From NCBI GenBank assembly GCA_028564925.1, contig CM053034.1:156089705-156153704 (forward strand): 64,000 nt of DNA. Reading direction: 5' to 3'. Under the pieces are notes generated by a model. It was not told the DNA's origin, searched no databases, and saw only the letters and a list, made by a program, of their open reading frames with translations. The stretch comes from Lithobates sylvaticus. Lineage: Eukaryota > Chordata > Amphibia > Anura > Ranidae. Both the position numbers and the translations under genes were made by a program. Positions 31,666 to 43,069 of the stretch are shown piece by piece (within the stretch, counting starts at the first letter, position 1; every line of letters starts with the position of its first letter).

Positions 31666-32460
31666 TCAGTCAGTCAGAATCCCCCACCCCCATCACTCAG
31701 TCGATCGGCAAACAACCACCACCCAGGCTCTAATTATGTGCTTCAAAAAAACAAAAACACATTGAAATACAATGCGTCCGGCGCCCTGCATGTAAACTAG
31801 GGGCCGGGTGCATGGATTGGGAGGGTGGCCCCTGCTCCCCGAATGGAGTGGCCACCACTTCTGTAGACATAATACAGGAGCTGGTCAGAGACTGCAGACA
31901 TGATACAAGATGGTCAGAGACTGCAGACATGACACAAGAGATGGCCAGAGGCTGCAGACATGCTGCAGGAGACTGTCAGAGACTGTTCAGTTACTGGGCC
32001 TCGGACTAGCCAGTTCCAAGGCTCGGGAACAGACATATCCCTGCCCCAGACCATGAGGGCCTCTGGGGCTGGTCAGATTGACCATGCTTGCGGGACGGCA
32101 GATGCTCTTAGGCCCGGAACCCCTCGCGGGGCTGCCCCGGACCAGAACCAGGAATCAAAGCCGCAGCCGAAACCCTGAACACGTGACTTCAGCACCTTAA
32201 ATACCCCTTCCCAGACTACACAGCGGGGCCAGACGTGCCCACTGATTGGCTCCAGGAAAGATTGGTACCTAAGACATCCAACCAGGCCTGGTTCTCAGCC
32301 TGTCATGGGAGCCTCACTGCACCTATGACCAGGCGAAGCCTTAGTACAGCCCAGCTAGACTGATGCCAAAGTAAAACCTGTACAATTAACCCCCAGAACT
32401 CCATTACAGTTCTGAGGGAAAACTAAATTTGCACTGGTAGCGCACACTTAGTGAAGTGTG
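31666..32460. repeat. Repeat mosaic with LTR-like segment and 33-bp units
   Basis: 31726-31825 matches 41098-41195 (shared GTGCTTCAAA and GCGCCCTGCATGTA). 31868-31985 holds three to four imperfect ~33-bp units around AGAGACTGCAGACATG. 31990-32456 looks like the body of a decayed LTR, ending near GACCGCTACA, but I could not find its other end. Confidence 0.4.
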
Positions 32461-32469
32461 ACCGCTACA

Positions 32470-32696
32470 TATAATTTTTCACTTTTTTGAATTTGCCTCC
32501 GGGCTCCGCCCCCGTGCGTCGTGACGCTCGCAGTGAACGGAGCCCAGCACAGAGAGGCTTTGGGCAGAGGACAGAGCCCACGGACACAGCGGGGGGGACA
32601 TTGCAGGATCGTGGGGACAAGGTAAGTATACCGCTGTAGCTCAGGGTTACCGCTAATGGTGCTGAAATTTAACCCCCGAGCCACCAGGGAGGTTAA
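32470..32696. mobile_element. Right end of a TTAA element (truncated)
   Basis: It matches the right portion of 34135-34930 (CTTTTTTGAATTTG, then the CCGTGCGTCG region) and ends CCAGGGAGGTTAA. The left end is missing. Confidence 0.6.
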
Positions 32697-33670
32697 AGTT
32701 CATGTGCGTGTAAAGGCAGACGTTGCAATACTTTTGGTAATGTAGTGTATGCACATGAAGTCATATATCATGTTTTCTTTACCCAGAAGTGCCATCTATT
32801 TTCTTTGTTCCCTTACTACTGAGGGAGGTCAGTGATATAGTAAAGCAAAAATGCTGTTTTCCTCTGCGTGGGCCAATCACAGGTCACTACATTCAAACCT
32901 ATACCCAAAATATATTTTTTCGACTTTTAGGTGGATTGACCATTTTAGATAAAGTATAAGTAAACTGTGACAGAACCTTGCCACCTAGTGGCCAAATCAA
33001 CACAAAACTAACAGCGCCCGCGACAAGCAGAATATGTATGAGCTATCAATCAAAGACTACCTATCTGCTGAGAACCTGAAATCCCAGCAAATGCTGTCAA
33101 GAGACTATCCAAATAATCTGACAAGCTTGTAAATTCAGAGCAAGCTTTTGAAGTTGTTGCAATAGAGCTCAGCTAGGAGCAGATCTATAAATCTTGTCTT
33201 TTGAAGATCACAGTAACTTTTTCTTACTGCACTTTTTTCTCATGGATTAATAAATCCAAAGCGTTAAGCGCACTTTATACTCCAGCTAATGTTACGTGAA
33301 AGTCGTTTTTTCATAGCTACCACAATAGTGCAGTTTGAAATGGAACTTTTACTGAGGAATACACCTTTATTTACACATTGAGATCACACCCTTTTTTGGG
33401 TGCAAACAAAAAGCTTTAACCCTTAAAGACTTAATCCTGGTTAATGCAGACACGGCAGCTGCACTTGTCCGGAATTTGTCTAAGCTTTTTGTCTACAACC
33501 TGCATGCATATTTGCTTCCTATGTTTAGGACTGTGTACACTGTAAGAGCCAATAAATGCAATGAGCTGTGTGTGCGTTTCCCATCAGGCAGAGCACATAA
33601 TGGCTTAATAAAAGTCATACACAGCATGTCATCAGCTCACATGGCAAAAATTAAACCTGACAGCCGAGGT
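32697..33670. other. No clear feature
   Basis: About 1 kb of ordinary AT-rich sequence. 32965-33020 has GTGACAGAACC wording similar to the solo LTR start at 51814, too short to call. No exon signal recognised. Confidence 0.4.
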
Positions 33671-34134
33671 AAATTAAAGCTGAACTCCGGGATAAGCAAA
33701 TATTGTCTCAGTACAGGAGTCAATGTAGTCTTACGTGAGTTTTGGTGTGCTTTGTGTGTTGTATCCAGTACTGTGCAGAAATTTAGTTTGAAATTTTGTC
33801 TCGGTGCAGGATCTTCCTGTAATAAAGACCGATCACTGCTGCGGTCTCTGCTTGTGCAGGGTGACTGGTCTCGTATCCACTCTTTCCTGCAGTTTTCTGC
33901 AGGAAGCCTGTAGAGCACATATGTCAAACACAAGGCCTGCAAGCTGAATGCAGCCTGCCAGACCATTACATGTGGCCCTCACGCCTCTCCTGTAGCTGCA
34001 GCCACCCCACCCCCCCCCCCTCAACTATTTCCCTCACCTTGTCTCAGTAGTTGGCAGAGAGGAGGACAGAACTCCTCCTCCAGATCCCGCACTTCTCTGT
34101 GCAGCAAGAGCACTCCCTCCCTCCAGGGCCGTCT

Positions 34135-34930
34135 TTAACCTCCCTGGCGGTATGATTCTGTCCGGAATTTAGTGCTGAAAGCAGTACAATTATTTTGCAT
34201 GGAAATTTGGCGTTTTTATATTGTAGGCCTGCAATTCTTATGAATAACTCACTTAAATCTGTCCGAACCAGAGTCTAGTAGACATCCCGGGTATGATAAA
34301 GTTTGAAACACAAAATCATAAATTATAATATAATAAAAATATATATAAAAATGATTCAATAATGTAATCAAATCAAAAACACTGAAATTTGCTCAGTTGC
34401 AGAATAGTCGCTGTCATTAAATTTATTGTTTGATGATAAATTGTGATTCTAATTTTTTATCAGTGTTTTCTAGCTGGTCTAAAATCACTTTTGACATAAA
34501 GGGGACACTTTTTGGTTGCTATGGACAATCTCCAGTTTCCAGGCAGAATTTTTTTTTTTTTTTATTATATAAAATGACATGCAGGGCACTGGGCAGACCA
34601 CTAGGGACAAAGGGGATGTGTATTTTTTGTATACAGTACTGTAATCTGTAAGATTACAGTACTGTATGTGTATTGTGTTTAGAAACTTTTTTGAATTTGG
34701 CGCCGATCTCCGCTCCCGTGCGTCGGAACGTCTCAGGGAACGGAGATCGGCGGCACTCGGCACTGTGTGAATCGAGCGAGCGGACGGCTCGCTCACACAG
34801 CGGGGAGACATCGCAGGATCCAGGGGAAAAGGTAAGTAACTTCCCCCCCTGTGTCCTGCAATGCAGCCCGAGTCTGGCTCGGGGTTACCGCTCCTAGCTG
34901 AAAAAACGGAATTACCGCCTAGGTGGTTAA
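34135..34930. mobile_element. 796-bp TTAA element
   Basis: TTAACCTCCCTGGCGGTA is mirrored by TACCGCCTAGGTGGTTAA. TTAA is present at both ends (34135-34138 and 34927-34930). No transposase is encoded. A GC-rich right third repeats the sequence seen at 32470-32696. Confidence 0.8.
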
Positions 34931-35493
34931 AGCGGTTCTGCACACACTATATTTTTTTTTGTTAAAATAATTTTTAGTCTTATAATACACTCACATTTTT
35001 GTTGTCCGTCTGTTGTCCGTGTCCGTATTTCTTTAAATTCTGCACTTTTAGAATATAAACTGTCAGCAATGTAATTTTGCTTGTGGGCATTTGAAACCCA
35101 CAATTATTCACTTCCTGGTTCCCTTTCGTTATGGGAACCAGCATGCCTCATGTTCGCCAAAATCTCGCGAGACTTCGGCCACATCTGCCGAAATCTCGCG
35201 AGATTTCGGCAGGGGGCCCATAAATCTTGCAAGATTTCGGCAGGAGGCACGTAAATCTCGCAAGATTTTGGCGGATGTCCGCACTGACTCCTGGGATCAA
35301 TGACACCAGATCCCAGGAGACAGTGCGGCATGACGAGGATCGCCGCATAGACCCCGCCCACCCCGAAGAGACAGAGCAGCAATTACAAGGTAAGTTAAAA
35401 ATAAATTTAAAAAAACCACGCCATTTAGTACTCTTTGCCTGATTTGGAAGGCAAAGCGATTTACTTAATGAAGTGTGTGCAGAACCGCTTTAA
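34927..35493. mobile_element. 567-bp TTAA MITE sharing its target with the neighbour
   Basis: TTAAAGCGGTTCTGCACACA is mirrored at the right by TGTGTGCAGAACCGCTTTAA. The left TTAA (34927-34930) is also the right TTAA of the previous element, so one inserted exactly at the other's border. Confidence 0.8.
35158..35275. repeat. 31-bp tandem array of TCTCGCGAGA-type palindromes
   Basis: TCTCGCGAGA occurs at 35163-35172 and 35194-35203, TCTTGCAAGA at 35225-35234 and TCTCGCAAGA at 35255-35264, spaced about 31 bp apart. TCTCGCGAGA is an established vertebrate promoter element. Here it lies inside a MITE. Confidence 0.75.
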
Positions 35494-35694
35494 GGCAGGG
35501 CAAAAAAGGGCAGCTGCCCCGGGCCCTGTCATTGTTGTGGGGCCCAAAGCAACTGCCTCATACTTGCTAACTATCCCAGTTTAAATTCCCTTGTCCCTTG
35601 AAGTTTTAGTCCTGTGCTGTGTCCCGATGTCTCAGTGTGAAGTGCTGGTACTAATGCTGCCCAGCTCTGCCCTATTGTTGTGTACAGATGACTC

Positions 35695-36020
35695 ACCTGC
35701 TGTGTTTACATATAAATAACCGGCATTCATATGTAAATAGCTGCCGCATTACTAAGTAAATAGCTGCAGCCGGAAGCATTGATATGTAAATAAAGGCGGC
35801 ATTCATATGTATATCATGCTCCCCTGCAGCGAGGAGGTGATTTGTTGTAACCTCTAGCAACCAATCAGTGAGCAGTATTACTGTACAGTAATCTCTAGCA
35901 ACCAATTAACAAGCAGAAATCATTTGATGTAACCTCTAGCAACTAATCAGTGAGCCGTAATGTGTGCTGTAACTTCTAGCAACCAGTCAGTAAGCAGTAA
36001 TGATATGCTGTAACCGCTGG
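35695..36020. repeat. Two degenerate tandem arrays
   Basis: 35700-35815 repeats GGCATTCATATGTAAATA-like units of about 35 bp. 35845-36020 repeats about 42-bp units around GTAACCTCTAGCAACCAATC, four to five copies. Both lie in the inner hAT element. Confidence 0.7.
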
Positions 36021-36756
36021 TAACCTCAGGAGCAGGTGGAGAGTGAAACTGCATGGTGGGGGGGAAGAAAATATTTTGCCCAGGGTCCAGTCAATAATAA
36101 AGACGGCCCTGCCTACCTCTCCTCTTGTCTCAGCATTTAGCAGACTCCGGCAGCTGACTACAGCCCTCCTCTGGTCCTCCTCCAGACCCTGCCCTTTCTG
36201 CTTCCCAGCTCTGCTCCAGCTTATTTCTGGCAGCAGCACAAGGTAATGTGATGTAAGGGAGGGTGGGTGGAGGACTCTTGACTTCTGATGATGGGGGGTG
36301 CTCTGGACATCAGCCTAAAAATATTATGAGAATAATACAATTCTACGCCTGTTGAAAAGGAGGGTTGCACGCCGCTGATATCATAAGTTATAACTGAAAC
36401 CAGTAATAATCAAATGCAGAGGCAATTATTTAATATTTAAAAGAGTAGATACATTTGCTGTATACAGACTTACAAATACAACCGGCCCTTTGAAGGCAAC
36501 CATAATGCTGATGCAGCCCACGATGAAATTGAGTTTGACACTCCCGCTCTAGAGGGTGAGCCCTGCTTGGTCCTCCCCCCCTCCAATCTTTACAGTTCTG
36601 CTCTATATAAAATCTATGTGCAGCCCTTTGTCAGTGCTACTTTACAAGGTAACAGCTAGGTTTGCAAAGACATTTGCACAAAGTGACATTTTATAATTTG
36701 TGGCTACTGAAGAGCATATTTAAATGAAAGTTTATATGTCTGGAGTTCAGCCTAAA

Positions 36757-37560
36757 AGTGTAATTAACCCCAGACTATGAAAACCTCTCATTACATGCTA
36801 TACAACAGAGTGTTCATACTCATAGTGCCACTAAAGCATTTGTTTTATGTAGAGCGAAATATGCCTGCATGATCCTGCCTTCAGCTGTCCATCCCATCTT
36901 CTCTGTGTCCACACTGCAGGCTGAGATTGTGTAGATCAGCTGGTGTCCTCTACTGAGCATGCTCATATTTCAGTTCCCTGCTAAGCTCTTCATTCACTTT
37001 TTCTTATCTATGCAGCCCACATGAGTATAAAGTCACACGTGAGCATATACACAGTAATAAATGACACTTCCCTCCTTCTCCATGTCCTCCTATTGCTAAC
37101 ACTATGGGGGCAGGGTATAGTATGCTGATTGATTACACTCACAAAAATGCTTAGTTTTAATATAAAACATTAATAAATGTATCAAATGTAATTGCTAAGA
37201 CCTGTAAAGCAAGGGTAGCAAATTAAAATTCACGGAGGTTCAATCAGTAAAATTTTCTTAGAGTAGAGGTCCAAATCTTATATTTGTTCTGTGATCCTTC
37301 ACATACCAACCCCCCTTTTACATCAGTGTCCTCATTCCTCTTTTACATCACAGTCACCTCTTTGGCATCAGTTCTCTCCTTCACATCAACAACCCCCATT
37401 TACATCACAGCCCCCTTTACATCACAGAGGCCTCCCTTTACTTCTTAGAGGCCTGTATTTACATCACAGTTCTGGCAGGTCTGGACGGGGTCCACGGCAA
37501 AGAGTGGGGACACGGTCAGCTGAATGGCGCAGCCACGGCAGTGTGGGCAGACTTGTGGCT
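36757..37560. repeat. Mostly unassigned, with a TTTACATCAC minisatellite
   Basis: 37310-37470 repeats CCTTTTACATCACAG-like units of about 25-30 bp, six or seven copies. The rest shows no gene. 36860-37110 has MITE-like wording but no ends could be paired. Confidence 0.45.
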
Positions 37561-37999
37561 CGGTCCGGGTGGTATTTGATCACCTCTGTGGTTTTTTATT
37601 TTTTTGTGCTATACACAGAAAAAGACCGTCAATTTTGAAAAAAAAAACAATATTTCTTACTTTTTGCTATAATAAATATCCAAAAAAAACAAAAACCTAA
37701 TTTCTTCATTATAGAGAAAGAGATAATTGGGACTTTAAGTGAGGCACGTCATCTCAGATAAGAACAAGATTAATACATAAATTACATTACAGTACATGAT
37801 TTATTGTTACAATCTAAAATTCATAACAAATCTTGAGAAAGACATTGTATCAAATAAATAGGTAGTCACAAGACTTACACTAAGATATTCTGCTCATAGC
37901 ATGCAATACAATTGATAAATAGATATGATAAATGTACATGATAAGATAAGTCAATTGAAAAATATATAGTAAGACCCAGTATCTCTTGGCATCTAGTGG

Positions 38000-38042
38000 C
38001 ACTCAACGCGTTTCTTGGCATTACAGCCAGTCATCAGGAGTG
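38000..38042 (-). ncRNA. Hammerhead-ribozyme-like motif, left arm
   Basis: On the minus strand: CACTC, CTGATGA, a TGGC/GCCA stem with a 6-base loop, GAAAC, GCGTT, GAGTG. CACTC and GAGTG pair as stem I. This is the hammerhead order with a perfect CUGAUGA and GAAA core. The base pair next to the core in stem II is a C-A mismatch. Confidence 0.55.
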
Positions 38043-38907
38043 TTATGATGTAATATACTAGAGGGGGGACTAGAAGTTGGTAGTTAGTGATGCCCTCTGG
38101 AAAAAAAAGGGGGGGTACAACGATTTATAGCCCAACAAAATGGGGACAGGTAGAAAACTTACTGCACAGCCTCAGGGCTAGGTCTGGTGTCTGCACAGGA
38201 GAGTGGGGATACCGGGCATGATGTCTCCCCCAGGATTGAGACGGGGAAACCCTTCGAGGACTGAGGACAGCACCCAAAGGACGTGATGAGTAAGCTCACG
38301 GTAAATAGAGTGAATAGGGGAATAAATTAACCCTGTTTTAGACCTGTGAGTGATATGTGTAGACCGACTCAAATCTACATGTGCTTCCATGTTATTGAAT
38401 CAGGCAACGTGACCCACCGCCCGTCCCATGCCGATATATACTCCGCATCCAGGGTGGGGCCCCGTCAACATCATGCTGGATTGGCCCATGAGAGAGGCTG
38501 GGAAAGAGATCCCAACTGCCGTATGGCAAAGACGTCAGCAGTGGGTCCTCGCCCATCTCGCTTGCGGCCAAGGATGGAAAAGAGCATCAGCCGGGTCAGT
38601 GCATGGTGTTGATGTGCGAGAGGCCAAGCCCCGCCCCCACCATGAGGTGAGGGGGAGGAATGGACTGCCGCACATCGCAACCCCTGAGGCTCAAAAAACA
38701 CCCGGCCCCCCAACAAGCCTGTGCTGGGCCAGACAAGGGATGAGGAAGTCATTGGGAAAAATTATTAAATTAGGACAAACGTATGAAGGGTGATGAAAAG
38801 GACACTGATAACGAATTACTAGAAACTGATATAGCCGGGTATATAAAGAGATCCAAGAAATAAAATATGTTGGGTGTGACAGGTCACTGGAGCGGGTGTT
38901 TTTCACC

Positions 38908-38955
38908 CAAAATTGATGACTGGCTGTAATGCCAAGAAACGCGTCGAGTGCCACT
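38908..38955 (+). ncRNA. Hammerhead-ribozyme-like motif, right arm (degenerate)
   Basis: This is the mirror of the left motif, with TTGATGA in place of CTGATGA and GCGTC before GAGTG. The upstream half of stem I is lost, so this copy is probably inactive. Confidence 0.45.
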
Positions 38956-39965
38956 AGATGCCAAGAGATACTGGGTCTTACTATATATTTTTCAATTGAC
39001 TTATCTTATCATATCTATTTATCAATTGTATTGCATGCTATGAGCAGCATATCTTAGTGTAAGTCTTGTGACTACCTATTTATTTTATACAATGTCTTTC
39101 TCAAGATTTGTTATGAATTTTAGATTGTAACAATAAATCATGTACTGTAATTTCATTTATGTATTGATCTTGTTCTTATCTCACATGGCGGGCCTCACTT
39201 AAAGTCCCAATTATCTCTTACTCTATAAACCAATATAGAGATGGAGGTCCGCCATGTGTATAAATTGTGTGTGCCAGGTCGCATCCAATTCACTGTTTGA
39301 CAAAATAATTTCTTCATTAGTTTAGGCCAATATGTATTCTACATATTTTTTTCACAATAAGCGTATATTGATTGGTTTGCGCAAAAGTTATAGCATCTAC
39401 AAAATAAGGGATATATTTATGGCATTTTATTATAATTATTTTTTAAATTGTAATGGCGGTGATCAGCGATTTTTAGTGGGACTGCGCATTGCGGCGGACA
39501 GATCGGACACTTTTGACACTTTTTTGGGACCATTGACATTTATACAGAGATCAGAGATAAAAATAGCCACTGATTACTGTATAAATGTCACTGGAAGGGA
39601 AGGGGTTAACACTAAGGGCAATCGAGGGGTTGAGTGTTCCCTAGGGATGTGTTTCTAACTGTGGGGGGAGTGGACTGACTGGGAGTAGAGAGAGATCGGT
39701 GATCCTGATCACTAGGAACAGCAGATCTCTCTCTACTTCCCTGACAGAACGTGGATCTGTCTGTTTACATTGACAGATCCCCATTCTGGCTCTCTGAGGA
39801 GTGATCGCAGGTTGCCTGCGGACATCGCAGCCGCCGACCACACGCATCGGCTCTGGTGTCGCGCTGCGGGCCCGCACACTCGCCCCCTAGAGCTCTTAAA
39901 AAAGCAGACGTACAGCTAAGATTTATAGGGAGCTATAAACAGTTTTTTTTTTATATTTATAATTT

Positions 39966-40204
39966 AATTTGAATTGCTCTTCTGAAACAGTTTTTTTAAT
40001 CATGTGACAGCACCAATCAGGGCTGGCCAGACACAGACTCACACTGTGTATACATACATCAGCAGAGTAATAAAAGCCCCTCCCAAAGATCTTTCCCTGC
40101 AAATGCTAAAGAACAGGGAAAGATCATGTGACCACACAACAGCAATGCAGAAAAAAGTACATAGAGGATTTTAAGAAAAAATACAGTGGCATGATATAAT
40201 GATA
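39966..40204. other. No feature beyond a short hairpin
   Basis: AT-rich. AGATCTTTCCCTG near 40087 and CAGGGAAAGATC near 40112 form a hairpin. No gene seen. Confidence 0.45.
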
Positions 40205-40206
40205 TA

Positions 40207-40588
40207 CCGTATTTATCGGCGTATAACATGCATCGGTGTTTAACACGCACCCCAAGTTTAGGAGGGAAGTTTAAGAAAAAAAACTTTTAGGAGGGAAGTG
40301 TCCATCTACAGCCTTGCCCATCATTGCAGAATGATCAGTGTCCATCTGCAGCCTTGCCCAACAGTGTCCATCTGCAGCCTTGCTGTAATGCTAGGAGGCG
40401 GGACTGGACTTGACTGCGAGTGGAGCCGAGCGGAGCCGAGTCTAGCCGAATACACAGTACACTCTGCTCTGTCTATTTTTCGGCGGCGCTCGTTCCTTCC
40501 TTCCCCTCCGAGGCAGCGGTTCGGCGTTCCACGATTTCCCCCTGATTTTAAGGGGGAAAAAGTGCGTGTTATTCTTCGATAAATACGG
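40207..40588. mobile_element. MITE with CCGTATTTATCG ends, TA duplication
   Basis: CCGTATTTATCGGCGTATAA at the left and TTCGATAAATACGG at the right are inverted. TA flanks both ends (40205-40206 and 40589-40590). A sibling lies at 57050-57665. Confidence 0.8.
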
Positions 40589-40690
40589 TATATGATTCAT
40601 GTGAATAAATTATGCAAATTAACATATCTCTGTTTCATTGGCTGCTGGTGCTCAATAATTTGAGGTGGGAGACGCGGGGGGCTGTCCTTA

Positions 40691-41105
40691 TTAGAGCCTT
40701 ATGCCTGGTACACACGGTCCGACTTTCTGATGGCAAATGTGCGATCGGAGCTTGTTGTCGGAAATTTCGGACCGTGTATAGGCTCCATCTGACTTTTTCT
40801 ATCGGAATTTCCGACAACAAAATCCATTGTCGTAAATTCTGATCGTGTGTACACAAAATTCCGATGCACAAAATTCCACGCATACTCAGAATCAAGTAGA
40901 AGAGCCGCACTGGCTATTGAACTTAATTTTTCTCGGCTCGTTGTACGTGTTGTAGGTCACCGCGTTCTTGACGTTCGCAATTTCCGACCAACTTCGTGTG
41001 ACCGTGTGTATGCAAGACAAGTTTGAGCCAACATCCGTCGGAAAAAAAAACATGGATTTTGTTGTCGGAATGTCCAATCGTGTGTACGTGGCATAAGGCT
41101 CTAAT
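40691..41105. mobile_element. MITE of the GTACACACGG family, full copy
   Basis: TTAGAGCCTTATGCC with GTACACACGG is mirrored by GTGTGTACGTGGCATAAGGC and TCTAA at the right. The interior has several TCCGACAACAAAATCC words in both orientations. Related sequence is at 46545-46800, 48116-48375 and 54109-54196. Confidence 0.7.
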
Positions 41106-42331
41106 CACGTGCTTCAAATTATTTAAAAAAAAACATTGGAATCCATGCGTCCCGCGCCCTGCATGTAGATTAGGGGGCCGGACATATGGATAGGGGTCAG
41201 TTAAACTGTTGAAGGGAAAAATAAATTTAGAAGAACCCCCCAACTGGAGGGAAGGAAGGGGCTGACAGATTAGATAAGATGTCAGAAGGAATTGCCAAAG
41301 TCAAGGCAAATGTTAGACTTTGCCTAATCAATGTGTCTTATCTCTTACATGACGTTATTACATGCATTTTTGATATATCAGGAATGTAATGTTGTTCGAA
41401 TCTGTGTAATGTTTTTTATAAGCTGCTGGGGGATTTTTCAGGATGGAGAGCAGGGGAAGGAGCTGGTAAATATATAATTTATTGGCCCCTTCCTTTCTTG
41501 AATGAACAGTGAGCAACCGGTACCAATTACTCTGTATTTACTATGCTTCAATTTGTTAATGAGCAGGAAGCTTCAGAGTACTTCCTATTCATTAATCTGT
41601 GCAGTTGACGCTACAGAGAAAGGGACTGGGTAAATCTATGTCCCCAGCCACTGTCGGCCTGGGGGGGGGGCCCTGTCAGGTTGGCTGTATGGGGCCCTGT
41701 GATTTCTAACAACAGCCCTGACACTGATCATTGTATTCTGGCGGCAGGGAAGGCTTGCGCACTGTCAGAATACAATACCACAGCATGAAGGATTCCCCTA
41801 TCCACCTTGAATATATGGATGGAGGAATCAGATCTTTTTTGTAGCTGGTTGAACATAAAAAAAAAAAAAGATCAATGTATGGGGTGCCTAATGCTGAACT
41901 GGAGGCAAACAATTGAATGCGCAGCTGAAATACAAATATATGAACTGTTTTATCAGCTTTTCAACTTTTCAGATTCAAATATTTTTACTTTGTTTTAAAG
42001 TGTCATTAAACCCACATCATTTACAACTATCAAGTATTACATGCTGTAAATACTCAATCAGTCACTATGGTATTCCTTTTCTGTATTCTGCAAAACCTTC
42101 TGTTGATCCTGCTGTTCTCTATCTCCCCCTTCTGTCTATGTCCCCATTGCAGTTGGGAATATTGCAGAGCAGTGTTGGCAGCATCCACATCCAGTGTTGG
42201 TGTACCCGTGTCTAGAGAGACGTAGGCTAGGTCAGCTTTAAAGGATTAGCAGCTTGTGATAGTAGATGCTCCAGAGGCAAAGGAAGAAGACTCAATTGAT
42301 GCAGGAATGTGTTCAGATAGATTCCTTAGCT
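41106..42331. repeat. Mosaic of repeat fragments
   Basis: 41106-41195 belongs to the repeat also at 31726-31825. 41448-41640 shares GGATGGAGAGCAGGGGAAGG and following sequence with 48610-48830. 41994-42240 starts TTAAAGTGTCATTAAACCC and looks like a decayed MITE. No coding sequence supported. Confidence 0.5.
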
Positions 42332-42643
42332 TAGGTTTACACTGACAGCGGGAATGAAATTGTGCGAGTTCAGCTGAACTTAACACGATTTCATACCCTC
42401 ATGTCAGTACCGACTTCGGGGGGCGACTTCAGAGACATCTGTGCGGGTTGTTCCACAGATGTCTATACAAATCGCACCCCAAAGTTGCCAAAAGTAGTAC
42501 AGAAACTACGTTTGAGAATCGGTGCGGTGCCGCAAAGTTGATGTCGCACTGATTCGGACAGTGTCATTGCTGGCAATAGCCACCGATTTGGCATGCGATT
42601 TGACATGTCAAATTGCATGCCAAATTGCATCAATGTGAACCTA
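42332..42643. mobile_element. MITE with TAGGTTYACA ends
   Basis: TAGGTTTACACTGA is mirrored by TCAATGTGAACCTA. The interior is rich in AATTGCATGCCAAATTGCAT-type palindromes. The superfamily is uncertain; Harbinger-like ends are possible. Confidence 0.6.
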
Positions 42644-43069
42644 GGCTGATGATGTTTTGGATCCCATCTCTGGTGGCAAATAACCAAAATGGAAAGCTCC
42701 ATCGATAAAGAATTTTATGCTTTTGGAGATGTGCATATATGGGTTGGATGGCTGTCCATTTTGATAGTAACTGAAGAGAGATCACTAAAAACTTATAGGC
42801 AAAAGAACTCAATAAATTGTATTGGATGCGTTTAATGTTAGCATCTTTGCTCTCATAATAATGCAGGCATGCTATGACATCTCTCAGTCTGGAGCCCACA
42901 ATGTTTTTGTTTTTTTTTAAATTGTAATTTTTATTGGGTTATAAAGGTAAAACAATTACAAAAACAAAGTACAATGTACATTATACCAGTAGCTTAAGCA
43001 TAGTGGATAGAGAGCAGGTGAACAGTGTCCATAGTGCAGAGCACAGGGGTGATCTGCACATCTCATTAA

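Larger units (their letters stand above)
34124..36111. mobile_element. Inner hAT-type element with CAGGGCCGTC ends
   Basis: CAGGGCCGTCTTTA at 34124 is mirrored by TAAAGACGGCCCTG ending at 36111. Flanks CCTCCCTC and CCTACCTC (34116-34123 and 36112-36119) form an 8-bp duplication with one mismatch. It holds two TTAA elements at its left end and tandem repeats at its right. Confidence 0.7.
33916..36546. mobile_element. hAT-type element with GTCAAAC ends
   Basis: Ends around ATGTCAAACACAAGGCC and GAGTTTGACACTCCCG are inverted. Flanks CTGTAGAG (33908-33915) and CTCTAGAG (36547-36554) make an 8-bp duplication with one mismatch. The left interior has GCAGCCTGCCAGACC; the right interior has GATGCAGCCCACGATG. 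No transposase frame. Confidence 0.6.
33674..36756. mobile_element. Outermost TTAA-type MITE of a five-level nest
   Basis: The left end TTAAAGCTGAACTCCGG is mirrored by CTGGAGTTCAGCCTAA at about 36740-36756. All of the transposons at 33916-36546 lie between. Without them it would be about 450 bp. Confidence 0.6.
37712..39305. mobile_element. Foldback retroelement with hammerhead-like arms, second copy type
   Basis: TAATTTCTTCATTA at 37698-37711 is repeated at 39306-39319, a 14-bp target duplication. Arms of about 320 bp (37712-38040 and 38912-39230) are inverted and share GCACTCAACGCGTTTCTTGG-type sequence. The right arm is followed by ~75 bp with no mirror, as in a one-ended retroelement. 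The element differs in sequence from 26523-29673 but has the same plan. Confidence 0.65.
37565..39965. mobile_element. TTAA-type foldback repeat, third copy, split by insertion
   Basis: 37565-37711 and 39306-39965 together align with the copy at 49308-50306. Shared phrases are GGTATTTGATCACCTCTG on the left and GCGCAAAAGTTATAGC on the right. Neither terminal TTAA is clear, so both ends look truncated. Confidence 0.65.

Noticed and set aside
33476-33913. 145-codon frame as a possible exon
   Set aside because: No domain, no convincing splice context, and its end runs into the border of a hAT element.
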